Of a stretch of DNA of 64,000 nt, positions 18,135 to 26,187 are shown one piece after another. The translations under genes were made by a program, and so were the position numbers. This DNA is from Actinomyces sp. oral taxon 897. Lineage in GTDB: Bacteria; Actinomycetota; Actinomycetes; Actinomycetales; Actinomycetaceae. The notes beneath the pieces were generated by a model, which worked only from the letters and a program-made list of their open reading frames with translations, was not told where the DNA came from and ran no database searches. The DNA is taken from positions 992,001 to 1,056,000 of the forward strand of contig NZ_CP027236.1 in assembly GCF_002999235.1 (NCBI RefSeq), read 5' to 3'. How positions within the stretch are numbered: the stretch's first letter is position 1; each line of letters starts with the position of its first letter.

Positions 18135-21100
18135 CTACCGGCGCCCGGGGCGGCGGGCGGGGCCACCGCGCCCCGGCTCCCCCCAGCCGCGCCGGGAGAC
18201 CCCGGAGCGGGGAGTGGCCGGTGGCCGGCCGACGGGGTCAACCGGGTCGGGGCCGTAGACGACCTGCTCCATGACGGCCCGGGCGTGGCGGGCCCCCCGA
18301 CGGTAGAGATCCTCCAGGTCGCGCCCACCCCCCGACGAGACCCTCAGCAGCCACCCCACCACGCGCACGCCGCGTACGTCCGAGGGCAGCACGTCCACCC
18401 TGGCGCCGCTGTCCCGGCCGGTCCCCAGGACGTTGGCGGCCCGCACCCGGGTGGCCAGGATCCAGGCCCCCATGAGCTCACCGGCCTGGTCGGCGCTCAG
18501 CAGCCCCGCCTCGGAGGCCGCCCGCAGCGCCTCCGTCGTGGAGGTGGTCCGCAGCCCCGGGACCCGGCCCGCGTGCTGGAGCTGGAGGACCTGGGCCGCC
18601 CACTCCACGTCGCTGATCCCACCGGGCCCGAGCTTGAGGTGGCGGGCGGGCTCCACGCCCCGGGGCATGCGCTCCGCCTCCATACGCGCCTTGAGGCGGC
18701 GTATCTGGCGCAGGGCGTCGTCGTCCAGACCCTCAGCGCTCCAGCGCAGCGGGTCAATGAGCTCCTCGAAACGCCGCCCCAGCCCCGGGTCACCGGCACA
18801 GGGACGCGCCCGCAGCAGGGCCTGACGCTCCCACACCGCCGACCACCTGCCGTAGTACTCGGCGCAGGAGGACAGGGAGCGGCTCATGGGGCCCTGACGG
18901 CCCTCAGGACGCAGGTCGGCGTCCACGTCCACCGGGTGGGGGAGGGCCCCCTTGAGCAGACGCTGGGTGGTGCGGGCCACCGCCTCCGCCTCCCGGGCGG
19001 CGTCCACCGCCCCCACCCCCGGACAGGCCTCGTGGACGAACATGACGTCGGCGTCCGAGGCGTAGCTCGTCTCCTCACCGCCCAGTCGCCCCATGGCGAT
19101 GACCGCGTGACGGGCCAGGGCCCCCGCCCAGGTGCCGGTGGCCCCGCCCGGCGCCCGCCCCGCCCCGCCCCGCCGGGCCACCACCAGGGCGGTGGCCACC
19201 TCCAGGGCGCCGCCGATGACGGCGTCGGTGGCGTCGGTGAGGATCCGGGCGGTCCGGTTGGGGTCCACCCCGTCCAGGGAGTCGGCCAGGGCGGCGCGCA
19301 GGAGCTCACGGGTCCTGACCCCCACCACCGCCTGCACCGCCTCTACCGCCCGACGCTCCAGCTCCTCAGCCCGGCCCCCGGCCCCACCACCCAGGTCACG
19401 GCGCCCCACGATCCGGGCGACCTCCTCGGTGAGGGCCTGCCGGCTGCGGGGGCGCAGCTCGGCGTCGTCGTCCAGCCAGGCCGTGGCCTCAGGGTGCTCG
19501 GCCAGGCGGACGGCGGTCCAGCGCGCCCCGGACAGGACGTGGCACAGGCGCTGGGCGGCGTGGGGGGAGTCGCGCAGCATCCCCAGGTACCAGTGGGAGC
19601 CGCCGATCGCCTCGGAGAGCTGACGGAAGGACAGCAGCCCGGAGTCGGGGTCGGGGCCGTCGGCGAGCCAGCCGATCATGACCGGCAGGAGCTGACGCTG
19701 GATGGAGGCACGACGGGTGACCCCCTCGGTGAGGGCCTGGATGTGGTGTAGAGCACCATCGGGGTCCAGGTACCCGAAGGCCGTCAGGCGCTCACGGGCG
19801 GCGTCCGGGCTCAGGGTCATCTCGTCGGCGGACAGGCCCGCGGCCGCCCCCAGCAGCGGACGGTAGTAGATCTCCTCGTGGAGGCCGCGGACCTGCCGCT
19901 TGAGATCCCTGAAGAGGGCGACCAGCCGGGCGGGGTCGGCCAGGCGGTCCCGGTCGATCCCCCGCCCGATCCGCCTGAGGTCCTCCGGACGCTGCGGCAT
20001 CTCGTGGGTGCGGCGCAGGCGGGTCAGCTGGGCCCGGTGCTCCAGCAGGCGCAGGGCCCGGTAGCAGTCGGCCAGGGCCGCGGCGTCAGCCCGTGAGACG
20101 TAGCCCCCCGCGCTCAGGGCCGCCAGGGCCGCCAGGGTCGGACGCACCCGCAGGGCGGGGTCACCCCGGCCGTGGACGAGCTGGAGGAGCTGGACGGTGA
20201 ACTCCACGTCCCGCAGCCCCCCCGGCCCGAGCTTGATCCGGGGGTCCTCCAGGGCGTGGACGACCCCGGCCTCCCAGGCGCGCCCCGGCGTCCGCCCCGC
20301 GCGTACCGCCCCGGCCCGCCCCGCCCCGGGAGCAGGGGTACGCGGCCGGGGACGGGACTCCTGCTCCACCCGACGGCGCATGGCCCGGGCGTCGTCCACG
20401 AAGTTCTCCCGCTGTGAGGCCCCCCACACCAGGGGCGCCACCGCCGCCTCGTAGGCCCGCCCCAGCTCCCGGTCCCCCGCGCAGGCCCGGGCCTTGAGGA
20501 GGGCCTGGAACTCCCAGGAGGAGGCCCAGCGCTCGTAGTAGGCCAGGTGCGAGGCCAGGGTGCGCACCAGGGCGCCGTCCTTGCCCTCGGGACGCAGGCC
20601 GGTGTCCAGGGGCCACAGGGCCGGCTCCGCCCCGGTGGCACTGAGGACACGCGCCAGGGCGGTGGCGATCTCAGCCCCCGTGGCGACCAGCTCGTCCTCC
20701 TGCCCGGCCCGGCCGCCGGGCTCCTCCCCGCCGGCCGGGGACGCCGACGCGCCCCGGGCCGGGCCGCCGGGGCCGACGACGTAGACCACATCGACGTCGG
20801 AGACGTAGTTGAGCTCCTGGGCCCCGGTCTTGCCCATGGCGATGACGGCCAGGGCGACGTCGTCCGCGGCCGGCCCCACGGCGGCCCGGGCCACCAGGAG
20901 CCCGGCCTCCAGGGAGGCGTCGGCGAGCTCAGCCATCTGCCGACCGACCACGGCGACCTGCCCCGTAGGGGAGCCGCTGACCAGGTCCTCGGCCACGACC
21001 GCCACCAGCCGGTCCCGGTAGGCCACCCGCAGTGCCGCCGTGGCCGCCTCCACGGCCTGCGTGCCAGCTGGGGCGGTGGCACCGTCCTGCCCGTCCAGGG

Positions 21101-21662
21101 CGCTCCTGACGGCGCCGAGCAGCTGCTCGTCCGCCCCGGCCCCCGGCAGGCCGAAGGCGCGCTGCGGGGCGGCGGCGTCCAGGTGCCCGGGGTGGGCCAC
21201 CAGGAAGTCCCCCAGGGCCTGGGAGGCCCCCAGGACCGCCAGGAGACGGGTGGCGTGGACCCGGAGCCCCTGCTTGTCGGCGTCCTGCGGGGACACGACG
21301 GCGTCGAGCAGGTCGGCCAGGAGCCGGGCCGGCCCGCCGCGGGTGCAGGACCCGCACAGGCGGATGAGGCTCAGCAGGGCCAGGTCCGGGTCCGCCGTAC
21401 GCCCCAGGGCCTCCACGAGGGCGGCCTGGGCCCCGGTGAGCCGGGCCGTGACCAGGGAGTCCGTGCCGCGGGGACCTGGGGGGCCGGGGGCAGCGGGCCG
21501 CGGGACCGGCACCCCGCCCGGGTCGGGGTCCGGGAGGTAGGGGCGCAGGGCGGGGTCCTGCAGGCACGACCAGGCCCGGCCGAGCCCGGTAAAACCCGCC
21601 CTGGCCAGCAGCGCCCGGGCGCTGCTGGCGTGACGCAGACCAGGAAGGTTGCGCTCGACCAC
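18135..21662 (-). CDS. glnE: Bifunctional glutamine-synthetase adenylyltransferase/deadenylylase GlnE
   Basis: Attaches and removes AMP on the regulatory tyrosine of GlnA1. The two nucleotidyltransferase halves are both visible: IAMGKTGAQELNYVSDVDVVYV in the N-terminal half and IAMGRLGGEETSYASDADVMFVHE in the C-terminal half, each with the paired-Asp metal site. KLGPGGLRDVEFTVQLLQL and KLGPGGISDVEWAAQVLQL follow their respective domains. GTG 21662 is chosen because it lies 23 nt after the glnA2 stop and begins VVERNLPGLRHASSARALLARAGF; the open frame extends further into glnA2. At about 1175 residues it is longer than usual, with Gly/Ala/Pro-rich insertions and an Arg/Gly/Pro-rich tail. Confidence 0.92.
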   Translation of the reverse strand: MVERNLPGLRHASSARALLARAGFTGLGRAWSCLQDPALRPYLPDPDPGGVPVPRPAAPGPPGPRGTDSLVTARLTGAQAALVEALGRTADPDLALLSLIRLCGSCTRGGPARLLADLLDAVVSPQDADKQGLRVHATRLLAVLGASQALGDFLVAHPGHLDAAAPQRAFGLPGAGADEQLLGAVRSALDGQDGATAPAGTQAVEAATAALRVAYRDRLVAVVAEDLVSGSPTGQVAVVGRQMAELADASLEAGLLVARAAVGPAADDVALAVIAMGKTGAQELNYVSDVDVVYVVGPGGPARGASASPAGGEEPGGRAGQEDELVATGAEIATALARVLSATGAEPALWPLDTGLRPEGKDGALVRTLASHLAYYERWASSWEFQALLKARACAGDRELGRAYEAAVAPLVWGASQRENFVDDARAMRRRVEQESRPRPRTPAPGAGRAGAVRAGRTPGRAWEAGVVHALEDPRIKLGPGGLRDVEFTVQLLQLVHGRGDPALRVRPTLAALAALSAGGYVSRADAAALADCYRALRLLEHRAQLTRLRRTHEMPQRPEDLRRIGRGIDRDRLADPARLVALFRDLKRQVRGLHEEIYYRPLLGAAAGLSADEMTLSPDAARERLTAFGYLDPDGALHHIQALTEGVTRRASIQRQLLPVMIGWLADGPDPDSGLLSFRQLSEAIGGSHWYLGMLRDSPHAAQRLCHVLSGARWTAVRLAEHPEATAWLDDDAELRPRSRQALTEEVARIVGRRDLGGGAGGRAEELERRAVEAVQAVVGVRTRELLRAALADSLDGVDPNRTARILTDATDAVIGGALEVATALVVARRGGAGRAPGGATGTWAGALARHAVIAMGRLGGEETSYASDADVMFVHEACPGVGAVDAAREAEAVARTTQRLLKGALPHPVDVDADLRPEGRQGPMSRSLSSCAEYYGRWSAVWERQALLRARPCAGDPGLGRRFEELIDPLRWSAEGLDDDALRQIRRLKARMEAERMPRGVEPARHLKLGPGGISDVEWAAQVLQLQHAGRVPGLRTTSTTEALRAASEAGLLSADQAGELMGAWILATRVRAANVLGTGRDSGARVDVLPSDVRGVRVVGWLLRVSSGGGRDLEDLYRRGARHARAVMEQVVYGPDPVDPVGRPPATPRSGVSRRGWGEPGRGGPARRPGRR

Positions 21663-21685
21663 GGTCTCTGCCCCCCGTGCTCCCG

Positions 21686-23023
21686 TCAGCCGCGTGGGAG
21701 GAACTGGGAGAGCTCGAAGTCGGTGACCTGGGCGTCGTAGGCCAGGTACTCCCGGCGCTTGTTGCGCACGAAGTACTCGAAGGTGTCCTCCCCCAGGGTG
21801 TCGGCCACCAGGTCGGAGGCGCTCATGGCGCTCAGGGCCCGCTTGAGGGAGGTCGGCAGGGGGGTGATGCCCAGGGCGTCGCGCTCGCGGTCGGTCAGTG
21901 CCCACACGTCGTCCTCGGCCTCGGGCGGGAGCTCGTAGCCCTCCTCAATGCCCTTGAGGCCGGCGGCCAGGATGACGGCGTAGGCCAGGTAGGGGTTGGC
22001 GGCCGGGTCCAGGGAGCGGTACTCCACCCGCACCGACTGGGCCTTGCCGGGCTTGTGCATGGGCACCCGCACCAGGGCCGACCGGTTGTTGTGGCCCCAG
22101 GAGACGTAGCTGGGGGCCTCGTCCCCGCCCCACAGGCGCTTGTAGGAGTTGACGTACTGGTTGGTAATGGCCGTGATCTCCCTGGCGTGGTGCAGCAGGC
22201 CGGCAATGAAGGAGCGTCCGGTGGCGGAGAGCTGGTACTGCCCGCCGGCGTCGTAGAAGGCGTTGTGGTCCCCCTCGAAGAGGGAGAAGTGGGTGTGCAT
22301 GCCGCTTCCGGGCTGGCCCACCAGCGGCTTGGGCATAAAGGTGGCGATGCAGCCCTCCTGGATCGCGACCTCCTCGATGACGGCCCTGAAGGTCATAATG
22401 CTGTCGGCCATGGACAGGGCGTCGGCGTAGCGCAGGTCGATCTCGTTCTGCCCGGGCCCGCCCTCGTGGTGGCTGAACTCCACCGAGATGCCCATCTGCT
22501 CCAGCATGAGGATGGCCCGGCGACGGAAGTCGTGGGCGGTGCCCCCGGGGACGTGGTCGAAGTACCCGGCGCGGTCGGTGGGCAGGAGGCTGCCGTCCTC
22601 CCCCCGGCGCAGCAGGTAGAACTCGATCTCGGGGTGGATGTAGCAGGTGAAGCCGGCGTCGGCCACGCGCGCGAGCTGGCGTTCCAGGACGGCGCGGGGG
22701 TCGGTGCGGGCGGGCTGGCCGTCGGGGGTGAGCACGTCGCAGAACATGCGGGCCACCCGGTTGCCCAGCTCCTCCTCCCGCCAGGGCAGCATCTGGAAGG
22801 TCGAGGGGTCCGGGCTCAGGAGCATGTCGGACTCGAAGACGCGGGTCAGGCCCTCCACGGCGCTGCCGTCAAAGCCGATTCCCTCCTCGAAGGCGCTCTC
22901 GACCTCCGCGGGGGCTATGGCCACGGACTTCAGCTGCCCGATGACGTCGGTGAACCACAGGCGCACGAAGCGGATGTCGCGCTCCTCGATGGCGCGGAGC
23001 ACGTACTCCTGCTGCTTGTCCAT
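21686..23023 (-). CDS. glnA2: Glutamine synthetase, second type I paralogue (GlnA2)
   Basis: 445 residues from ATG 23023, directly after the strong RBS GGAGGCACC. GIGFDGSAVEGLTRVFESDML, EIEFYLLRRGED, FMPKPLVGQPGSGMHTHFSLF and NRSALVRVPM mark a glutamine synthetase. The segment corresponding to the adenylylation site (LPPEAEDDVWALTDRERDAL) has no tyrosine, so unlike GlnA1 it should not be adenylylated by GlnE. It lies immediately upstream of glnE on the same strand, the usual actinobacterial arrangement. Whether it acts on ammonia and glutamate or on another amine is not certain. Confidence 0.93.
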   Translation of the reverse strand: MDKQQEYVLRAIEERDIRFVRLWFTDVIGQLKSVAIAPAEVESAFEEGIGFDGSAVEGLTRVFESDMLLSPDPSTFQMLPWREEELGNRVARMFCDVLTPDGQPARTDPRAVLERQLARVADAGFTCYIHPEIEFYLLRRGEDGSLLPTDRAGYFDHVPGGTAHDFRRRAILMLEQMGISVEFSHHEGGPGQNEIDLRYADALSMADSIMTFRAVIEEVAIQEGCIATFMPKPLVGQPGSGMHTHFSLFEGDHNAFYDAGGQYQLSATGRSFIAGLLHHAREITAITNQYVNSYKRLWGGDEAPSYVSWGHNNRSALVRVPMHKPGKAQSVRVEYRSLDPAANPYLAYAVILAAGLKGIEEGYELPPEAEDDVWALTDRERDALGITPLPTSLKRALSAMSASDLVADTLGEDTFEYFVRNKRREYLAYDAQVTDFELSQFLPRG

Positions 23024-23140
23024 GGTGCCTCCTGCACGGTACGCGAGGTGCCCGGCGCCGGGCATGGGCCGACGGCGCCTCACGGGCTGGTGGACAAAGC
23101 GTAGCCGCTTAAGTAGGTCAGGTAGGTTTCGGGGGCCTGG

Positions 23141-23158
23141 CCGGACCGGGGTGTCCGG
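23141..23158 (-). terminator. Hairpin terminator of the toxin-antitoxin operon
   Basis: CCGGAC-loop-GTCCGG is directly adjacent to the toxin stop codon on the minus strand. It is a six-base perfect stem with a six-base loop. Confidence 0.6.
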
Positions 23159-23629
23159 TCAGCGCGTGGTCGCCCGCTCCTGGCCAGAGGACCGTCGGCG
23201 ACGGGGTCCCGGGAGCGGCTGGGCCTGCGTGCCGGTCAGCGCGCGGGCGTGGTCGAGGTCGACCGTGACCTGGACCGGGGCGTGCAGGCGGCGGGCGAGC
23301 GCCCTGAGGGAGTCAATGCGCTCATTGACGTCGAGGGCCTGGCCCACCAGCCAGCCGGACAGGTCGGCGGTCGCCGCGGGCATGGCCTCGGGATCGGGGT
23401 CGGCCACCAGCCGCTCGTAGTCGGGGTGGTACTGGCGCAGGTCGTCGCCCAGGATCTCGACAAAGTCGTGGTCGGGGTAGAACATTCGGCGGGTGGAGGC
23501 AATGGCGCGGGTCTTGCCCGCACCCGGCTGAGCGCCGACTGACAGCAGCGTCGGGCTCGGGCCGGGCGGAGACGCGAACAGGTCGGCAAGGGCGTCCGCC
23601 CAGGCCTGCCTCTTGGTCTCGGTGGTCAT
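23159..23629 (-). CDS. Zeta-toxin-like P-loop kinase, shortened
   Basis: 156 residues from ATG 23629, overlapping the antitoxin stop by 4 nt (ATGA). The Walker A is GAQPGAGKTRAI, followed by DHDFVEILGDDLRQYHPDYERL, which matches the zeta substrate-site DxxR-HPxY region, and a Trp-containing SGWLVGQAL segment. Family members phosphorylate UDP-N-acetylglucosamine or related substrates and are held inactive by the partner antitoxin. Here the central and C-terminal parts are reduced (family usually 200-300 residues) and no EGT-type catalytic segment is seen. An internal deletion is possible, so toxicity is uncertain. Confidence 0.75.
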   Translation of the reverse strand: MTTETKRQAWADALADLFASPPGPSPTLLSVGAQPGAGKTRAIASTRRMFYPDHDFVEILGDDLRQYHPDYERLVADPDPEAMPAATADLSGWLVGQALDVNERIDSLRALARRLHAPVQVTVDLDHARALTGTQAQPLPGPRRRRSSGQERATTR

Positions 23630-23922
23630 GCTGCGGAGAGATAGGCACCTGCGCGCTCTGCCAGGTCGAGTTGGGAGACCATGCTCCCCCACCGCTCGAT
23701 ACGCTCGACCATAGCAGCGCGGTCATCGGGGTGGACGTCGGAGCGCTCGCGTCTGAGCGCGACAATCTGCTCCGTCCAGAACTTGACGGCGTCCTCGTCC
23801 CCTACCTCGCGGGCACGTGAGCGCAGCGAGTTGTAGGCGCCTCCCAAGCGCGTCCCCTTCTCGTAGAAGACGTCGTAGACGGTATTAATGTCCTTGCTCT
23901 CCCAGTCAATACTGCTGACCAT
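23626..23922 (-). CDS. Antitoxin partner of the zeta-like toxin (unnamed family)
   Basis: 98 residues with a very good RBS (TAAGGAGGC) before ATG 23922. It is a small acidic, probably helical protein (SLRSRAREVGDEDAVKFWTEQIVALRRERSDV). No DNA-binding domain is evident. The antitoxin role is inferred from gene order, translational coupling (ATGA overlap) with the zeta-like gene and size; epsilon-type antitoxins are of similar length. Base composition matches the chromosome, so the pair is not a recent arrival. Confidence 0.7.
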   Translation of the reverse strand: MVSSIDWESKDINTVYDVFYEKGTRLGGAYNSLRSRAREVGDEDAVKFWTEQIVALRRERSDVHPDDRAAMVERIERWGSMVSQLDLAERAGAYLSAA

Positions 23923-23973
23923 AACAGCCTCCTTACGTCACGCTCCACAACCGTGCCACCGCACTACCGCCCT

Positions 23974-24009
23974 CCTGGCCGGCGGCGGTGCGCCGTGAGA
24001 CCGGCCAGG
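23974..24009 (-). terminator. Terminator of the ABC-F gene
   Basis: CCTGGCCGG (23974-23982) pairs perfectly with CCGGCCAGG (24001-24009), with an inner CGGCG-GTG-CGCCG hairpin. It lies about 50 nt after the ABC-F stop on the minus strand and just upstream of the antitoxin gene. Confidence 0.7.
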
Positions 24010-24058
24010 GGCCGGGCACGGCCGCCTGTACCTGCCACAATAACGTGCCAGCTGGCCC

Positions 24059-25684
24059 TCAGGGACTGAGGACCAGGCGACGCCCCGCCCAGTGGTCAAT
24101 GAGCCAGCGGTCGTGGCTGGCCACGAGCAGGGTGCCGCCCCAGGCGGCCAACGCCGCCTCCAGCGCCTCCATGGTGTCCAGGTCCAGGTAGTTGGTGGGC
24201 TCGTCAATAATGAGGATCTCGGGGGCGGCCGCGGCCGCCACGGCGAGCTGGACACGGCGCTGGTTGCCCGCGGAGAGGTCCCCCACCCGCCGGGACCAGT
24301 AGGCGGGGTGCAGGACGCCGGCCCCGACCTCGCCTATGCCCGACCCCCACGTCTCCTCCCCCAGGCCGGGGTCGCCGGGGCGCGGCAGGCGCTGGGGGAC
24401 GACGGCGATGCGCCCGGAGACGCTCAGCGCCCCGGTGGAGTCGGCGGTGGGCGGCGCCCCGGTGGCCGCCCAGCGCAGCAGGGTGGTCTTGCCGCAGCCG
24501 TTGGGGCCGGTGACCAGCAGGTGCTCTCCGGCACCCAGGTCGAGGGTGACCGGGGCCAGGCGCCCCGGGACGTGAGCCTCGCGGGCCAGGACCGCCAGGC
24601 CGCCGTGGGCGGGGACCTGCGGCAGATCCAGGCTTAGGCGGTAGGAGCGGGGTCGGCGGACCTCGACGGCGGCCAGGGCGGCGAGCCGACGGTCGTCGTT
24701 ACGCTGACGCCGCGTCGAGGTCGAGGCGGCGCGGTCCGCGTAGAACTTCCTGGCCATCCTGACCTCGGTGCGCTCGCCGTGGTGGTGTGCGGTGCCGTAG
24801 TGGCCGACGGTCTCGGACTCGCGGCGGTGGCGGGCCAGGGCGCGCTTGTCCTCCTGCTGGGAGGCGTGGACGCGCTCGTGGGAGGCGCGGGCGCGGGCCT
24901 TGGCCTCCAGGTAGTCGGTGTAGGTGCCGGCGCAGCGTTGGACGCCGGGCAGGCTCCCGCCCCCGGAGGCGGTCAGGAGCGCCTGCCAAGGGGCGGTGTC
25001 CAGGTCCAGGACACAGGTGGCGACGTCGTCAATGAAGGCGCGGTCGTGGCTGGCCAGCAGGACGGGGCCCTGCCAGCCGCGCAGGGTGGCGGCCAGGTAG
25101 GCGACGGCCTGGTCGTCCAGGTGGTTGGTGGGCTCGTCCAGGACCAGGGCGATGGGGCGGGTGAGCAGGGTGGCGGCCAGGGCGAGGCGGCCGCACTGGC
25201 CCGGTGAGAGCGTGGCCAGAAGGCGAGCACGCCCAGGATCCCCGGCCAGGACCCCGAGCCCCAGGCCCGCGAGCACCTGCCCGGTACGGGCCTCCAGGTC
25301 CCACACCTCGGCGGCGGTGGCGGCGGCCAGGAGCCCGTCGTAGTCGCGGGCCAGGGCGCTGCCGGGGCGGGTGGCCAGGGCGGTGGCGGCGGCCTCGAAG
25401 CGGGCGGCCAGGGAGCGCAGGGGCGCGGTGGCGGCGTCGAGGTAGTCCCCGACGCTCCCGGACGGGTCCGGCACGTCGGGGACTCCCCGGAGCGGCGGGG
25501 CCTTGACGGTGCCGGAGTCGGGGGTGAGGTCGCCGGCGACCAGACGCAGCAGGGTGGTCTTGCCGCAGCCGTTGGGGCCGACCAGGCAGGCCCGCTCGCC
25601 GTCGGCGACGGTGAGGGTGATACCGGCGAGCAGGGGCTCAGCGGTGAAGGAGAAGCTGATGTCGGTCAGGGTGATCGCGGGCAC
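24059..25684 (-). CDS. ABC-F family ATPase (ribosome-protection/translation-factor type)
   Basis: 541 residues, two ATPase cassettes on one chain without membrane segments, the ABC-F layout. Cassette 1 has GPNGCGKTT, LSPGQCGRLALA and LVLDEPTNHLDD. Cassette 2 has GPNGCGKTT, the unusual signature LSAGNQRRVQLA and LIIDEPTNYLDLD. The charged linker around 250-330 (ERVHASQQEDKRALARHRRE) corresponds to the P-site tRNA-interaction motif. GTG 25684 follows AAGGAGTACCC. Members dislodge ribosome-bound antibiotics or act on stalled ribosomes; which applies here is unknown. Two dyads precede the gene, suggesting a regulated leader. Confidence 0.85.
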   Translation of the reverse strand: MPAITLTDISFSFTAEPLLAGITLTVADGERACLVGPNGCGKTTLLRLVAGDLTPDSGTVKAPPLRGVPDVPDPSGSVGDYLDAATAPLRSLAARFEAAATALATRPGSALARDYDGLLAAATAAEVWDLEARTGQVLAGLGLGVLAGDPGRARLLATLSPGQCGRLALAATLLTRPIALVLDEPTNHLDDQAVAYLAATLRGWQGPVLLASHDRAFIDDVATCVLDLDTAPWQALLTASGGGSLPGVQRCAGTYTDYLEAKARARASHERVHASQQEDKRALARHRRESETVGHYGTAHHHGERTEVRMARKFYADRAASTSTRRQRNDDRRLAALAAVEVRRPRSYRLSLDLPQVPAHGGLAVLAREAHVPGRLAPVTLDLGAGEHLLVTGPNGCGKTTLLRWAATGAPPTADSTGALSVSGRIAVVPQRLPRPGDPGLGEETWGSGIGEVGAGVLHPAYWSRRVGDLSAGNQRRVQLAVAAAAAPEILIIDEPTNYLDLDTMEALEAALAAWGGTLLVASHDRWLIDHWAGRRLVLSP

Positions 25685-25804
25685 GGGTACTCCTTGCGGA
25701 TCCTGGGGGCGGTTCAGGAGCGGGGCAGGAGCTCAGGCGGTCACGGGACCATGCTAGCAGCCCCGCCGGTACCGTCTCCTGCGCCGTCCTCCGGGAAGGT
25801 CCGC

Positions 25805-25879
25805 CACCGGGACCCGGGTCCGGTGCACCCAGGGTGGCGGGCTCACTGACCGCCCACCGGCCGGGACCCGGGTCGGTGG
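25805..25879 (-). promoter_or_regulatory. Two related dyads in the upstream region of the ABC-F gene
   Basis: GACCCGGGTC, a perfect 10-bp palindrome, occurs at 25811-25820 and 25865-25874, 54 bp apart. Each is the centre of a longer hairpin: CACCG/CGGTG arms in the first, CCACCG/CGGTGG in the second. They lie 121-195 bp upstream of the ABC-F start and could be paired repressor sites or leader hairpins of an attenuator. The interpretation is inferred. Confidence 0.55.
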
Positions 25880-25968
25880 TGACCCCTCAGGAGCCGTTCA
25901 CGGGACCGCCCTGCCGTCCACAAACCGAGGCATACGCAATAACCTCTGCAAACAATTTCATGCGGCAT

Positions 25969-25979
25969 TGATAAGTATC
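25969..25979 (+). promoter_or_regulatory. GATA-AG-TATC dyad upstream of the exporter promoter
   Basis: TGATAAGTATC, identical over 11 nt to the core found upstream of lpd (1426-1436), placed 9 bp upstream of a consensus -35 box. The position suits an activator site or UP-like element. Confidence 0.4.
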
Positions 25980-25988
25980 TTAAAATGC

Positions 25989-26017
25989 TTGACATAGGAG
26001 CGTGGCGTCCCTAGACT
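25989..26017 (+). promoter_or_regulatory. Near-consensus sigma-A promoter for the leader peptide/exporter operon
   Basis: TTGACA (25989-25994), a spacer of exactly 17 nt, then TAGACT (26012-26017). Expected transcription start is about 26024, leaving a leader of roughly 160 nt before the permease gene. This is the best promoter match seen in the window. Confidence 0.75.
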
Positions 26018-26071
26018 CTGAGATGCCAGTGTCACCCACTGGACCCATCTCATGAGAGAGGCGGTACCACC

Positions 26072-26125
26072 ATGTTTTGGTGGCTCTTCTGGCCTATTAT
26101 GTGGCCTACCCCACCTGCGTACTGA
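26072..26125 (+). CDS. Trp-rich 17-residue leader peptide upstream of an ABC exporter
   Basis: ATG 26072 to TGA 26125 encodes MFWWLFWPIMWPTPPAY: four Trp, two WP pairs and a PTPP near the end. GAGAGGCGG lies 9-17 nt upstream. The ORF begins about 48 nt after the predicted transcription start and ends 14 nt before a strong hairpin that precedes the exporter permease, the classic layout of a regulatory leader peptide. The start codon is in the loop of a small CCACC/GGTGG hairpin (26067-26083). Trp-rich, Pro-Pro-containing leaders are known to stall ribosomes in other systems (TnaC-like behaviour). Alternatives are a secreted hydrophobic peptide or chance. The ORF and its position are seen; the function is inferred. 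Confidence 0.55.
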   Translation: MFWWLFWPIMWPTPPAY

Positions 26126-26139
26126 CCGAACTGGGTAAT

Positions 26140-26167
26140 GGTGGCCCGGCCATGAGGTCGGGCCACC
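26140..26167 (+). promoter_or_regulatory. Attenuator-like hairpin between leader ORF and exporter genes
   Basis: GGTGGCCCG (26140-26148) pairs perfectly with CGGGCCACC (26159-26167) around a 10-nt loop. The GGTGGC inside the leader ORF (26079-26084, codons 3-5) has the same sequence as the left arm. It could therefore pair with the right arm instead, giving mutually exclusive structures. The RBS of the permease (GAGGAGGAGG, 26175-26184) begins 8 nt after the hairpin, so control could act on transcription or translation. Confidence 0.6.
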
Positions 26168-26187
26168 ACCTGGTGAGGAGGAGGTCC

